Shown here piece by piece: positions 56,366 through 64,000 of a DNA stretch of 64,000 bases. Origin of the DNA: Winslowiella iniecta (GTDB taxonomy: Bacteria; Pseudomonadota; Gammaproteobacteria; Enterobacterales; Enterobacteriaceae); assembly GCF_001267535.1 (NCBI RefSeq), contig NZ_JRXE01000001.1, positions 92,572-156,571 on the forward strand, read 5' to 3'. The notes under the pieces were generated by a model that worked only from the letters and a program-made list of their open reading frames with translations, had not been told where the DNA came from and searched no databases. The translations under genes and the position numbers were made by a program. Position 1 is the first letter of the stretch; each line of letters opens with the position of its first letter.

Positions 56366-57078
56366 AAAGGGTTCTGATTACCGGTGCCACTTCAGGAATG
56401 GGTTTCCAGCTGGCACGCGATTATGCCGCCGAAGGCTGGCAGGTGACCGCATGTGGCCGCGACCGCAACAAGCTGGAACAACTGCGTGCACAAGCCGCTG
56501 ATATCACCTTGTGCGAATTCGATATCACCGATCTGGCGCAAACACGTGCGGCACTGGCGGGTAAAAGCGCCGAACTGGTGATTCTCTGTGCCGGTACCTG
56601 CGAATATCTTAATCACGGAATTGTGGAAGCAGAGAAAGTGCATCGGGTGATGAACACCAACTTCAGCGGGCCGATTAACTGCCTCGACGCATTACTGCCG
56701 CAGTTATCGCCCGGCAGCCGCGTGGCGCTGGTTGGCTCAACCGCCAGCATTGTGCCGCTGCCGCGAGCCGAAGCCTATGGTGCCTCAAAAGCCGCCCTCG
56801 CCTATTTTGCCCGTAGCCTGGCGCAGGATTTAACCCGCCAGCAAATTCATATCTCGCTGGTATTGCCCGGTTTCGTCGATACCCCCCTCACCAAACGCAA
56901 TGATTTTTCCATGCCGATGATAATCAGCGTGGAGCAAGCCTCGAACTTTATTCGTCGTGGCCTCGCTCGCGGTAAACGCGAAGTGGTCTTTCCCCGCCTG
57001 TTTGCGCTGATATTACGTCTGACGTCGCGCTTGCCACAGTCGTGGCAACGAAGGTTAACCCAGCAGATAGCGAGGTAG
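56362..57078 (+). CDS. Short-chain dehydrogenase/reductase
   Basis: A 238-aa classical SDR: nucleotide-binding VLITGATSGMGFQLARDYAAEGW (TGxxxGxG), CGRDR, the LCAGT strand, catalytic Ser in VGSTASIVPLP, and Tyr-x3-Lys in EAYGASKAALAYFARSLAQDL. The preference after strand 2 (ACGRDRNK) suits NADP(H). Substrate unknown, lipid-linked by context. ATG overlaps the previous stop. Confidence 0.88.
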   Translation: MKRVLITGATSGMGFQLARDYAAEGWQVTACGRDRNKLEQLRAQAADITLCEFDITDLAQTRAALAGKSAELVILCAGTCEYLNHGIVEAEKVHRVMNTNFSGPINCLDALLPQLSPGSRVALVGSTASIVPLPRAEAYGASKAALAYFARSLAQDLTRQQIHISLVLPGFVDTPLTKRNDFSMPMIISVEQASNFIRRGLARGKREVVFPRLFALILRLTSRLPQSWQRRLTQQIAR

Positions 57079-57082
57079 TTTT

Positions 57083-58348
57083 GTGAACATCGCCATTATC
57101 GGCAGCGGTATTGCCGGGCTTAGCTGCGCCTGGAAACTGGCAAATCGTGCCAATGTAGAGCTGTTTGAAGCCGAACCGACGCCGGGTGGACATACCGCTA
57201 CCGTCGATGTCGAGCGGGAAGGCAAGCACTATGCTATCGACACCGGTTTTATCGTTTATAACAACCGCACCTACCCGCACTTTCTCTCGCTGCTGGCGGA
57301 ACTCGGTATCGAAAGCCAGGAAACCGAGATGAGCTTTTCCGTCAGCAATCTGCGCAGCGGGCTGGAATATAACGGCCACTCGCTCAGCAGCCTGTTTGCC
57401 CAGCGCCGCAATCTGTTCAGCCCGGTTTTTTTGCGCTTTGTGGCTGATATCCTGCGCTTTAACCGCTGCGGAAAACGCTGGCTGGCGCAGCAAAATGGCG
57501 ATGAAACATTGGATGATTTTCTGACCAGTCAACGATTCAGCCCGTTTTTTGCTCAACACTATATTCTGCCGATGGGGGCAGCCATCTGGTCTACTTCGCT
57601 GGCCGAAATGCGCACCATGCCGCTGTCGCTGTTTCTGCAATTTTTCAGTCATCACGGCTTACTGGATGTGGTTAATCGCCCGCAGTGGTATGTGGTTCCC
57701 GGCGGCTCACGCCAGTATATTCGCCGCCTGCTGGCTTTGCTCGATGGTAAACTACAGCTGCATCTTAATACCCCGGTACAGGCGGTATGGCGTGATCAAC
57801 AGGGCGTCACGCTGGAAACCGCCAGCGGCAAGCAGCGCTTTGATCAGGTGATTTTTGCCTGTCACAGTGACCAGGCGCTGAAAATATTACAGGACGCCAC
57901 CGCTGAAGAGCACACCATGCTGAGCGGCGTACCTTACCGCGACAATGAAGTTGTGCTGCATACCGACTCGCGCCTGCTGCCGAAAAATCGCCGCGCCTGG
58001 GCCAGCTGGAATTATCACCTCAATGATTGCGAAACGGGCGATGAGCTGACCGGCGCCAGCGTCACATATAATATGAATATTTTGCAGGGCATCGATGCAC
58101 CGCAAACCTTCTGTGTCTCGCTAAATCCGGTACAGCCGATTGACGCCAGCAAAGTGCTGGGAAGATATCGCTATTCACATCCACAGTTTGGCGCAGAAAG
58201 TCTGGCGGCACAGCAGCAACGGCTGTTGCTCAATGGCCAGCACCGCAGCTGGTTCTGTGGCGCATGGAGTTACAACGGCTTTCATGAAGATGGCATCCGC
58301 AGCGCGCTGGATGTGGTGGCCGCCATGGAACAGGCCGCACTGCTATGA
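57083..58348 (+). CDS. FAD-dependent amine oxidase-like oxidoreductase
   Basis: A 421-aa flavoprotein. Rossmann motif IAIIGSGIAGLSCAWKLA, ELFEAEPTPGGHTATVD, DTGFIVYNNRTYPHFLSLLAELGIESQETEMSFSV, and the C-terminal FAD block GAWSYNGFHEDGIRSALDVVAAME. This subtype (COG2907) is the usual partner of DUF1365 and Cfa-like proteins and may desaturate or oxidise a fatty acyl chain; that role is inference. It begins with GTG at 57083 after GAGG; five bases separate it from the SDR gene. Confidence 0.88.
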   Translation: MNIAIIGSGIAGLSCAWKLANRANVELFEAEPTPGGHTATVDVEREGKHYAIDTGFIVYNNRTYPHFLSLLAELGIESQETEMSFSVSNLRSGLEYNGHSLSSLFAQRRNLFSPVFLRFVADILRFNRCGKRWLAQQNGDETLDDFLTSQRFSPFFAQHYILPMGAAIWSTSLAEMRTMPLSLFLQFFSHHGLLDVVNRPQWYVVPGGSRQYIRRLLALLDGKLQLHLNTPVQAVWRDQQGVTLETASGKQRFDQVIFACHSDQALKILQDATAEEHTMLSGVPYRDNEVVLHTDSRLLPKNRRAWASWNYHLNDCETGDELTGASVTYNMNILQGIDAPQTFCVSLNPVQPIDASKVLGRYRYSHPQFGAESLAAQQQRLLLNGQHRSWFCGAWSYNGFHEDGIRSALDVVAAMEQAALL

Positions 58349-59061
58349 ACAGCGCCCTGTACCGCGGTCACGTGCGTCATCGCCGCTTCACCCCGGTTGA
58401 TCACCAGTTTAGCTATGGCATTTTTATGCCGTTGATTGACCTCGATGAGTTGTCGTTGCTACCGCAGTTGGGGATACGGCTTGGCCGTTTTTCTCCGGCA
58501 TCGTTCTATCCGCAGGATTATCTCGGCGGTGGCAATATTAAGACCCGCGCCCAGCAGCGTATTGCCGAACTGACCGGCGAACATCTCACCGGCCGGGTCA
58601 TGCTGTTATGTCAGTTACGCTACCTCGGCTGCTCGTTTAATCCGGTCAACTTTTACTATCTGTATGACGCCAGCGACCGGCTGCGCTGGATACTGGCCGA
58701 AGTGCGCAATACGCCGTGGAATGAGCGCCATACCTATGCCGTAAAGCCCGACGGCAGTGAAACCACCGAAAAAGTATTTCATGTCTCGCCGTTTAATCCG
58801 ATGGATATGATTTATCGCTGGCGGCTCTCAGCGCCGGGAAAATCCCTCTCTGTGCATATTGAAAACCACCGTGCCGGTCGTGAGTTTGACGCCACGCTGC
58901 ACCTGCGTCGTCAGCCACTGACCCGCCGCAACCTGCGTCACCATTTATGGCGGTTTCCGCTAATGACTGCGCGTACCGCGCTGGCGATTTACTGGCAGGC
59001 TTTTAAATTGTGGCGCAAAGGTGCGCCAGTGTATGACCATCCGAAGTCGGAGAAAAAATAA
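58345..59061 (+). CDS. DUF1365 family protein
   Basis: A 238-aa protein with the DUF1365 signatures ALYRGHVRHRRFTPVDHQFSYGIFMPLIDLDEL, QLRYLGCSFNPVNFYYLYD, ILAEVRNTPWNERHTYAV and VSPFNPMDMIYRWRLSAPG. No catalytic role is established for the family; it almost always accompanies the FAD and Cfa-like genes. ATGA overlap with the preceding gene, TAATG junction with the next. Confidence 0.9.
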   Translation: MNSALYRGHVRHRRFTPVDHQFSYGIFMPLIDLDELSLLPQLGIRLGRFSPASFYPQDYLGGGNIKTRAQQRIAELTGEHLTGRVMLLCQLRYLGCSFNPVNFYYLYDASDRLRWILAEVRNTPWNERHTYAVKPDGSETTEKVFHVSPFNPMDMIYRWRLSAPGKSLSVHIENHRAGREFDATLHLRRQPLTRRNLRHHLWRFPLMTARTALAIYWQAFKLWRKGAPVYDHPKSEKK

Positions 59062-60290
59062 TGTGCATTTCAGAAGTCAGCGTCACGCACGGCAGTAAAC
59101 CCGGAAAGAAACTCTCTGCCTCACGCCGCGTGATTTTCACTCTGTTAAGCCAACTGCGCGGTGCCGGCTTGCGCATTAATGATCCGCACCTTGGCGAACA
59201 GTTTTTTGGCGATTCACAGGCAACATTGCAGGCGGAGTTGCAGGTGAAACATACCCGCGCGTATCGCCGGGTGCTGATGGGCGGCAGTATTGCGGCGGCT
59301 GAAAGTTATATGGATGACGACTGGGACACCCCCGACCTCACGGCGGTTATCCAGACGCTGGCGCTAAATATGGCGGTGATGGATAAGATGGAAGCGCGGC
59401 TAAGCTGGCTGACCACGCCGCTGAACAAGCTGATTCACGGTTTTCGTCGCAACAGTGTGCGCCAGGCCAGGCGCAATATTGCCGCGCATTACGATCTCGG
59501 CAACGATTTCTACCGCGCTTTTCTCGATCGCTCAATGCAATATTCCAGCGCCTGGTTTCGTGATGCCAGCAGCAACCTCGAACAGGCACAGGAAGCCAAA
59601 CTGCGCCGCCTGTGCGTCAAACTGGCGTTGCGCCCCGCCGATCACCTGCTGGAAATCGGTACCGGCTGGGGCGCGCTGGCGGAATTTGCCGCACGCGAGT
59701 ATGGCTGCCGGGTGACCACAACCACCATTTCGCGTGAACAGTATCAGTTTGCTAAGCAGCGCATCGAAAAAGCGGGTTTAAGCGATCGCGTAACGGTGCT
59801 GTGCGAAGACTACCGCACGCTGGAAGGTCAGTACGACAAACTGGTCTCGGTGGAAATGATTGAAGCGGTGGGCCGTCGCTATATACCGCTGTTTGTTCAG
59901 CGCTGTCAGGAGCTGGTAAAGCCGGGCGGTCGTCTGGTATTGCAGGCGATTACCATCAGTGAAGCGCGTTACAGCAGCTATGCCAGAGGGGTCGACTTTA
60001 TCCAGCGCTATATTTTTCCCGGCGGTTTTCTCCCCTCAACCACCCTGCTGCAACAGACACTCAGCGAGGTGAGTGACTATGTGGTACAGGACGTGTTTGA
60101 AATGGGCAGCGACTATGCGCGCACGCTGCGCGAGTGGCGGCAGCGCTTTGATGATGCCTGGCCACAGCTGGAAGACCGACAGTTCGATGAGCGTTTTCGC
60201 CGGATGTGGTTGTTTTATCTCTGTTATTGCGAAGCAGGCTTTATGGCGCGCACCATCGGTACTGTTCAGCTGACGGCCGCGCGCGCATGA
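59061..60290 (+). CDS. Cyclopropane-fatty-acyl-phospholipid synthase family methyltransferase
   Basis: A 409-aa SAM-dependent lipid methyltransferase. N-terminal lipid-binding part (ARAYRRVLMGGSIAAAESYMDDDWDTPDL), ARRNIAAHYDLGNDFYRAFLDRSMQYSSAWF, SAM motif LLEIGTGWGALAEFAAREYG, VSVEMIEAVGRRYIP (catalytic Glu) and FIQRYIFPGGFLPS. It would add a methylene or methyl group to an unsaturated phospholipid acyl chain. E. coli Cfa is 382 aa and lies elsewhere; this operon type is a separate paralogue, linked in Rhodobacter to furan fatty acid formation (recollection). Confidence 0.9.
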   Translation: MCISEVSVTHGSKPGKKLSASRRVIFTLLSQLRGAGLRINDPHLGEQFFGDSQATLQAELQVKHTRAYRRVLMGGSIAAAESYMDDDWDTPDLTAVIQTLALNMAVMDKMEARLSWLTTPLNKLIHGFRRNSVRQARRNIAAHYDLGNDFYRAFLDRSMQYSSAWFRDASSNLEQAQEAKLRRLCVKLALRPADHLLEIGTGWGALAEFAAREYGCRVTTTTISREQYQFAKQRIEKAGLSDRVTVLCEDYRTLEGQYDKLVSVEMIEAVGRRYIPLFVQRCQELVKPGGRLVLQAITISEARYSSYARGVDFIQRYIFPGGFLPSTTLLQQTLSEVSDYVVQDVFEMGSDYARTLREWRQRFDDAWPQLEDRQFDERFRRMWLFYLCYCEAGFMARTIGTVQLTAARA

Positions 60291-60766
60291 ATCGCTGGCG
60301 CTTCTGGCTGCTGACGCTGGGCTTTGATGCTTTCTGGGCGCTGGCGGTCGGTTTGCGCGAGCGTGCCGAGCTGGTGCTGCTGGCGATTGCGCTGCTGGCG
60401 CTGCTATGTTCCTCTGGCGGCCGCTGGCAGGTAGTAAGCCTGATGGTGCTGGGCGTCGCGCTGGACAGCCTGTGGCTGGCACTCGATCTGTTTCAGTTTA
60501 ACGGCAGCCACTGGCTGCCGCTGTGGATGCTGGCACTATGGCTCGGCTTTGCCTGCTGGTGGCGGCTATTAATGGTGACGCTTAATCTGCCGCTGCGCTG
60601 GCTGATACCGCTGGGCGCGGTGGGTGGCCCGTTCAGTTATTTTATTGGCGAACGGCTGGGTGCCATGGCGCTGCTGCATACGCCATCACTGGTTTATCCG
60701 TTGCTGGCTTGTGGCTGGGCGATCTACTTAGCGATTACCCGCTGGATTCTGGCGGCAAAAACATGA
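60287..60766 (+). CDS. DUF2878 family membrane protein
   Basis: A 159-aa protein with five hydrophobic spans, starting MNRWRFWLLTLGFDAFWALAVG and including GVALDSLWLALDLFQF and GAVGGPFSYFIGERLGA, as in DUF2878. Function unknown; it follows the Cfa-like gene in these clusters. The ATG at 60287 overlaps the previous stop (ATGA). An in-frame upstream extension lies inside the Cfa-like gene and is rejected. Confidence 0.86.
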   Translation: MNRWRFWLLTLGFDAFWALAVGLRERAELVLLAIALLALLCSSGGRWQVVSLMVLGVALDSLWLALDLFQFNGSHWLPLWMLALWLGFACWWRLLMVTLNLPLRWLIPLGAVGGPFSYFIGERLGAMALLHTPSLVYPLLACGWAIYLAITRWILAAKT

Positions 60767-60825
60767 CCTGATTACGACTGGCGAATAACCTGTTATTCGT
60801 CAGGATCTGAGCGGAGGGACATATG

Positions 60826-61359
60826 ATGTGGAAAGCGCTTTGTCTGGGTTTGTGTCTGTTAGTTAGCGGCTGTGGCGCCAGCATTGATGAATATCAGTCG
60901 GCCACGCCGAAAATCGATATTTTCCAGTACTTTAATGGACAGAGCCGCGCCTGGGGGATGGTGCAGGATTTCAGCGGTAAACAGATACGCCGTTTTGAGG
61001 TGACCATTCGCGGCGAAGTACTGGGTGAGACTCTGACCCTGCATGAACAGTTTGTCTATGATGATGGCGAAAAACAGACGCGCGTCTGGCAGATCCGTCG
61101 TCAGCAGGATGGCAGCTATGTCGGCACGGCGAATGATATTATCGGTACCGCTACCGGTCATGCGGCGGGGAATGCCTTTAACTGGCGCTACCAGATGGAG
61201 GTGAAAACCGATTCCTCCAGTTACCGTCTCAACTTTGACGACTGGATTTACCAGCAGGATGCGCAGCATTTGCTGAACGTCACCTCACTGAAAAAATTCG
61301 GCATTGAAGTGGCGCGTGTAACGATATTTTTCAATAAAGAGCACGACGGCGGGCAATAA
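60826..61359 (+). CDS. DUF3833 family lipoprotein
   Basis: A 177-aa lipoprotein: lipobox LVSGC, then GAS, mature part DIFQYFNGQSRAWGMVQDFSGKQIRRFEVTIRG and DWIYQQDAQHLLNVTSLKKFGIEVARVTIFF, typical of DUF3833. The fold looks like a small lipocalin-like beta barrel, which could carry a lipid product; this is inference. Second of two adjacent ATGs chosen for 7-base spacing from GGAGGG; 59 bases separate it from the preceding gene. Last gene of the operon, then a terminator. Confidence 0.86.
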   Translation: MWKALCLGLCLLVSGCGASIDEYQSATPKIDIFQYFNGQSRAWGMVQDFSGKQIRRFEVTIRGEVLGETLTLHEQFVYDDGEKQTRVWQIRRQQDGSYVGTANDIIGTATGHAAGNAFNWRYQMEVKTDSSSYRLNFDDWIYQQDAQHLLNVTSLKKFGIEVARVTIFFNKEHDGGQ

Positions 61360-61386
61360 AAAACCCCTTTATCGCCTATGATACGG

Positions 61387-61420
61387 GGGCGGATCGGGTT
61401 ATGATCCGCCCTCTTATTTT
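61387..61420 (+). terminator. Terminator of the lipid operon
   Basis: Perfect 9-bp stem GGGCGGATC / GATCCGCCC with a 7-base loop, then TCTTATTTT. Confidence 0.8.
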
Positions 61421-61435
61421 GATTAAGGCACTGCA

Positions 61436-61543
61436 ATGAACCTGAAAAAAACCGCAATTATTTCTGGCTTCCTGGTTATGGCTATCGGCGGCGTCGGCGG
61501 CCTGATGCTGGTCGGTTATGCCATTATTCTGCATGCCTCTTAA
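61436..61543 (+). CDS. yohO: Small membrane protein YohO
   Basis: A 35-aa peptide, [20 protein letters not shown] then [15 protein letters not shown], with one membrane span. It matches E. coli YohO (35 aa) in length and in the MA-[IL]-GG-[VI]-GG-x-ML-x-GY pattern. Function unknown. ATTAAGG lies about ten bases before the ATG. Its last 20 bases overlap the 3' end of yehW on the other strand. Confidence 0.8.
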   Translation: MNLKKTAIISGFLVMAIGGVGGLMLVGYAIILHAS

Positions 61544-62258
61544 GCCGCTGCAATAATCGCTCAAACAGCCTGTCGGTGATAATGGCCAGCAGCGCCACCA
61601 GAATTGCGCCCTGAATAATATAAGCGGTATTAAAACCGCTCAGACCGATAATCACCGGCGAGCCCAGCGTTTTCGCGCCCACCGTTGAAGCAATTGCCGC
61701 CGTACCGATATTAATGATCACCGAGGTGCGAATACCGGCGAGGATCACAGGTGCTGCCAGCGGCAACTCCACTTTGCACAGAATCTGCCACGCACTCATG
61801 CCGACCCCTTCGGCAATTTCGCGCGCACTGGCAGGCACCGCAGAAATCCCGGCTAAGGTGCCCTGTAAAATCGGCAATAAACCATACAGCAGCAAGGCAA
61901 TTACCGCAGGACGATCGCCAAAGCCGATCACCGGCACCGCAATCGCCAGCACCGCGACCGGCGGGAAAGTTTGTCCGGCAGCCACCAGCGTCTCGACTAA
62001 CGAACGAAACTCACGTCCGGCACCGCGCGTCACCAGAATGCCCGCGCCAACGCCAATCAGCGTCGCCAGCAGGCTGGAAATCACCACCAGCTGAATATGC
62101 GCCAGCGCCAGTTGCGCAAAGCTATCCTGCTGGTACAGCGGACGTTCCAGTTGCGGAAACCAGTGGGCAAACAGACCGCCGCTGTGCGGCAGCGCCAGTA
62201 ACAGCGCGATAAACAGGGCCACCAGCCACCACAGCGGATCGCGTAGCCAGCGCATCAT
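61524..62258 (-). CDS. yehW: Osmoprotectant ABC transporter permease YehW
   Basis: A 244-aa inner-membrane permease (E. coli 243 aa) with about six spans and EAA loop [35 protein letters not shown]. It belongs to the OsmF-YehWXY glycine betaine system, which in E. coli has low affinity and is RpoS-controlled. The start overlaps yehX by four bases. In E. coli yehW neighbours mlrA; here yohO and the lipid operon stand between them. Confidence 0.92.
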   Translation of the reverse strand: MMRWLRDPLWWLVALFIALLLALPHSGGLFAHWFPQLERPLYQQDSFAQLALAHIQLVVISSLLATLIGVGAGILVTRGAGREFRSLVETLVAAGQTFPPVAVLAIAVPVIGFGDRPAVIALLLYGLLPILQGTLAGISAVPASAREIAEGVGMSAWQILCKVELPLAAPVILAGIRTSVIINIGTAAIASTVGAKTLGSPVIIGLSGFNTAYIIQGAILVALLAIITDRLFERLLQRLKRHAE

Positions 62259-63190
62259 AATCCCTCCCGCTGATGCAGCAGATCGGCAAAATGCAGCACG
62301 CCCAGTGGTTTTTGTTGATTATCGACCACCGGCAGTTTGTCCGTCTGGCGCGCAATAAACTGCGAAAGCGCCTCACGCAACGTGGTATCGGCGGCGATCG
62401 GTTCCTCGTCCAGCCATTCGCCGCGCCGCGCGGTGGAGCCGGCATTGCCGAGCGACAGCAGGCGCACACCCAGCTCACTGCGGCCAAAGAAATCACGGAC
62501 AAACTGGTTCGCCGGTCGCGTCAGCAGCTCCACCGGTTTACCCTGCTGGATCACCCGTCCGCCGTCCATCAGCACAATTTTGTCCGCCAGCGTCAGCGCT
62601 TCATCAATATCATGAGTCACCAGCACGATGGTGCGCCCGGACAGCTGATGTATACGGATAATCTCCTGCTGCAAAGCCGCACGGGTCACCGGATCGAGCG
62701 CACCGAAAGGTTCATCCATCAGTAACACTTCCGGGTCGGCGGCCAGCGCACGAGCCACGCCGACCCGCTGCTGCTGACCGCCAGAAAGTTGATGTGGATA
62801 ACGATGTCGAAACTCATTATCCAGATTAAGCAGCGCCAACAGCTCAGTAACACGCTCCTGCACCCGCGCTTTCGGCCAGTTCAGCAGCGCCGGTACCGTG
62901 GCGATATTTTTCTCCACCGTCCAGTGTGGAAACAAGCCAATCGACTGAATCGCGTAGCCCATACGCCGCCGCAATACCTGTGGATTAAAACCGCGGATCT
63001 CTTCACCGGCAAAGCGGATCGTGCCTTCATCATGCTCGATCAGCCGGTTGATCATTTTCAGCGTGGTCGACTTACCGGAACCGGAGGTGCCAATCAGCAC
63101 GGTAAATTCCCCTTTGGCAATATTCAGGGTTAAGTCACGGATCGCCGCTTTACCGTTAAAGTATTTACTCACCTGATTAAAGTTGATCAT
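62255..63190 (-). CDS. yehX: Osmoprotectant ABC transporter ATPase YehX
   Basis: A 311-aa ATPase (E. coli 308 aa): Walker [11 protein letters not shown]-loop [17 protein letters not shown], signature LSGGQQQR, Walker [13 protein letters not shown], switch [14 protein letters not shown], and a C-terminal CBS-like domain ([34 protein letters not shown]) that senses ionic strength in relatives. Overlaps both neighbours by four bases. Confidence 0.93.
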   Translation of the reverse strand: MINFNQVSKYFNGKAAIRDLTLNIAKGEFTVLIGTSGSGKSTTLKMINRLIEHDEGTIRFAGEEIRGFNPQVLRRRMGYAIQSIGLFPHWTVEKNIATVPALLNWPKARVQERVTELLALLNLDNEFRHRYPHQLSGGQQQRVGVARALAADPEVLLMDEPFGALDPVTRAALQQEIIRIHQLSGRTIVLVTHDIDEALTLADKIVLMDGGRVIQQGKPVELLTRPANQFVRDFFGRSELGVRLLSLGNAGSTARRGEWLDEEPIAADTTLREALSQFIARQTDKLPVVDNQQKPLGVLHFADLLHQREGL

Positions 63191-64000
63191 CGGCGATCGT
63201 TCTCCAGTAGCGAAATCACAAATTTAAATAGCGCATCTACCATTACTGCCAGCGCGATCACCGGGATCACCCCGAGCAGCACCAGCTCCAGCGCGCTACT
63301 CAGCAACCCTTGAAAAATAATGGCACCAAAGCCACCGGCACCAATCAGCGCGGCGATGACCGCCATCCCCACCGTTTGCACCGCGACCACGCGCAGGCCA
63401 CTCAGCATCACCGGCAGCGCCAGCGGCACTTCGGCATGCCAGAACACCTGCATACGCGTCATGCCCATGCCGCGTGCGGTTTCAATCACGCCAGCCGGAA
63501 CTTGCTGCAAGCCCGCCACCACGCTGCGCACCAGCGGCAACAGGGCATACAGCACCAGTGCGATTAAGGCCGGCGCCATACCAATACCGCTGATGCCCCA
63601 GCGACTCAGCAGCGGAAACGCGCTGGCTAATCCCGCCAGCGGCGCGATTAGCAGGCCAAACAGCGCCACCGACGGCACGGTCTGAATGATATTCAGCAGC
63701 GAAAAGACCGCCGATTGCCAGCGCGGCTGGCGATAACAGAGCAGCCCAAGCGGAATGCCCAGCAGCAATGCTGGCAGTAAGGTGCTGAACAGCAATATCA
63801 AATGACGCGCCAACGCCTGGTCAAACACCTCCTGACGGTTGCTGTACTCCTTCAACAATGCCACCTGATCGAGTTGCCCGCTGGCCAGCAGAGCGATAAC
63901 CGGCAACCACATCTGCGCATTCAGCAGCAGACGCCAGAACGCACTACGCGTGGCGCGTGATAACGCATCGGCGGCAATCAGCAGGCAGAGCGCCGCCGCC
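63187..64000 (-). CDS. yehY: Osmoprotectant ABC transporter permease YehY, C-terminal part
   Basis: Open to the right edge; 271 codons are visible of about 385 in E. coli YehY. Spans and the EAA loop [35 protein letters not shown] agree. The internal ATG at 63912 is not the true start, since the frame continues upstream ([20 protein letters not shown]) in membrane-permease character. The partner osmF is expected beyond the edge. Confidence 0.9.
   Translation of the reverse strand, partial: AAALCLLIAADALSRATRSAFWRLLLNAQMWLPVIALLASGQLDQVALLKEYSNRQEVFDQALARHLILLFSTLLPALLLGIPLGLLCYRQPRWQSAVFSLLNIIQTVPSVALFGLLIAPLAGLASAFPLLSRWGISGIGMAPALIALVLYALLPLVRSVVAGLQQVPAGVIETARGMGMTRMQVFWHAEVPLALPVMLSGLRVVAVQTVGMAVIAALIGAGGFGAIIFQGLLSSALELVLLGVIPVIALAVMVDALFKFVISLLENDRR

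Overview
The window is chromosomal DNA of an enteric gamma-proteobacterium. Gene content and order follow the Escherichia coli 18-20 min region read backwards (ybjL, rybB, ybjG, dacC, yliI, gsiDCBA, iaaA, moeAB, ybiT, ybiR, mntR, mntS, opgE, ompX, rhtA, dps, glnHPQ, ybiO, rlmF, ybiB, dinG), but with a Pseudomonas-style hut cluster, a drug-efflux operon and a membrane-lipid cluster added. This mosaic fits the Erwiniaceae (Pantoea/Erwinia/Mixta type) best. That placement is inference, not a database result. I see no tRNA, rRNA, insertion sequence, prophage or CRISPR array.

Layout. 1-8.2 kb: end of ybjL, the sigma-E sRNA RybB, ybjG, a serine transporter (sdaC), dacC, a HAD phosphatase, yliI broken by one in-frame amber codon, a DUF3313 lipoprotein, and a small internally duplicated protein. 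8.3-19.9 kb: a TIM-barrel sugar isomerase, the iaaA-gsiABCD glutathione uptake operon, moeAB, and the ABC-F protein ybiT. 19.9-26.1 kb: a sugar-porter MFS and an emrAB/tolC-like tripartite efflux operon. 26.2-39.1 kb: manganese control (ybiR, mntR, mntS with two MntR boxes and an extra small ORF), opgE, ompX, rhtA, dps, ybiI, the nitrogen-regulated glutamine transporter glnHPQ (sigma-54 promoter and NtrC palindrome visible), the MscS-type channel ybiO, and rlmF.

39.2-49.5 kb: a flavin reductase-like gene and a complete histidine utilisation cluster (hutG-hutI, hutF-hutD, hutC, hutH-hutU) with HutC-type operators in both divergent promoter regions, followed by an M20 amidohydrolase. HutF plus deformylase-type HutG indicates the five-step route through formylglutamate. 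49.5-55 kb: ybiB-dinG, a small membrane-anchored heptad-repeat protein encoded by tandem 21-bp DNA repeats, and an XRE/cupin regulator with two GNAT acetyltransferases.

55-61.4 kb: an MlrA-like MerR regulator leads a tightly packed operon: NTF2-like, SDR, FAD oxidoreductase, DUF1365, cyclopropane-fatty-acid-synthase-like, DUF2878 and DUF3833 lipoprotein. Similar sets elsewhere are tied to light or singlet-oxygen responses and lipid modification. Here the regulator has no recognisable B12/light-sensing motif, a perfect TGTACAAC-N9-GTTGTACA palindrome lies in front of it, and the block sits between mlrA and the yehWXY osmoprotectant transporter, which are neighbours in E. coli. This is the best candidate for an under-described system. 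61.4-64 kb: yohO and yehW-yehX-yehY (yehY runs off the edge).
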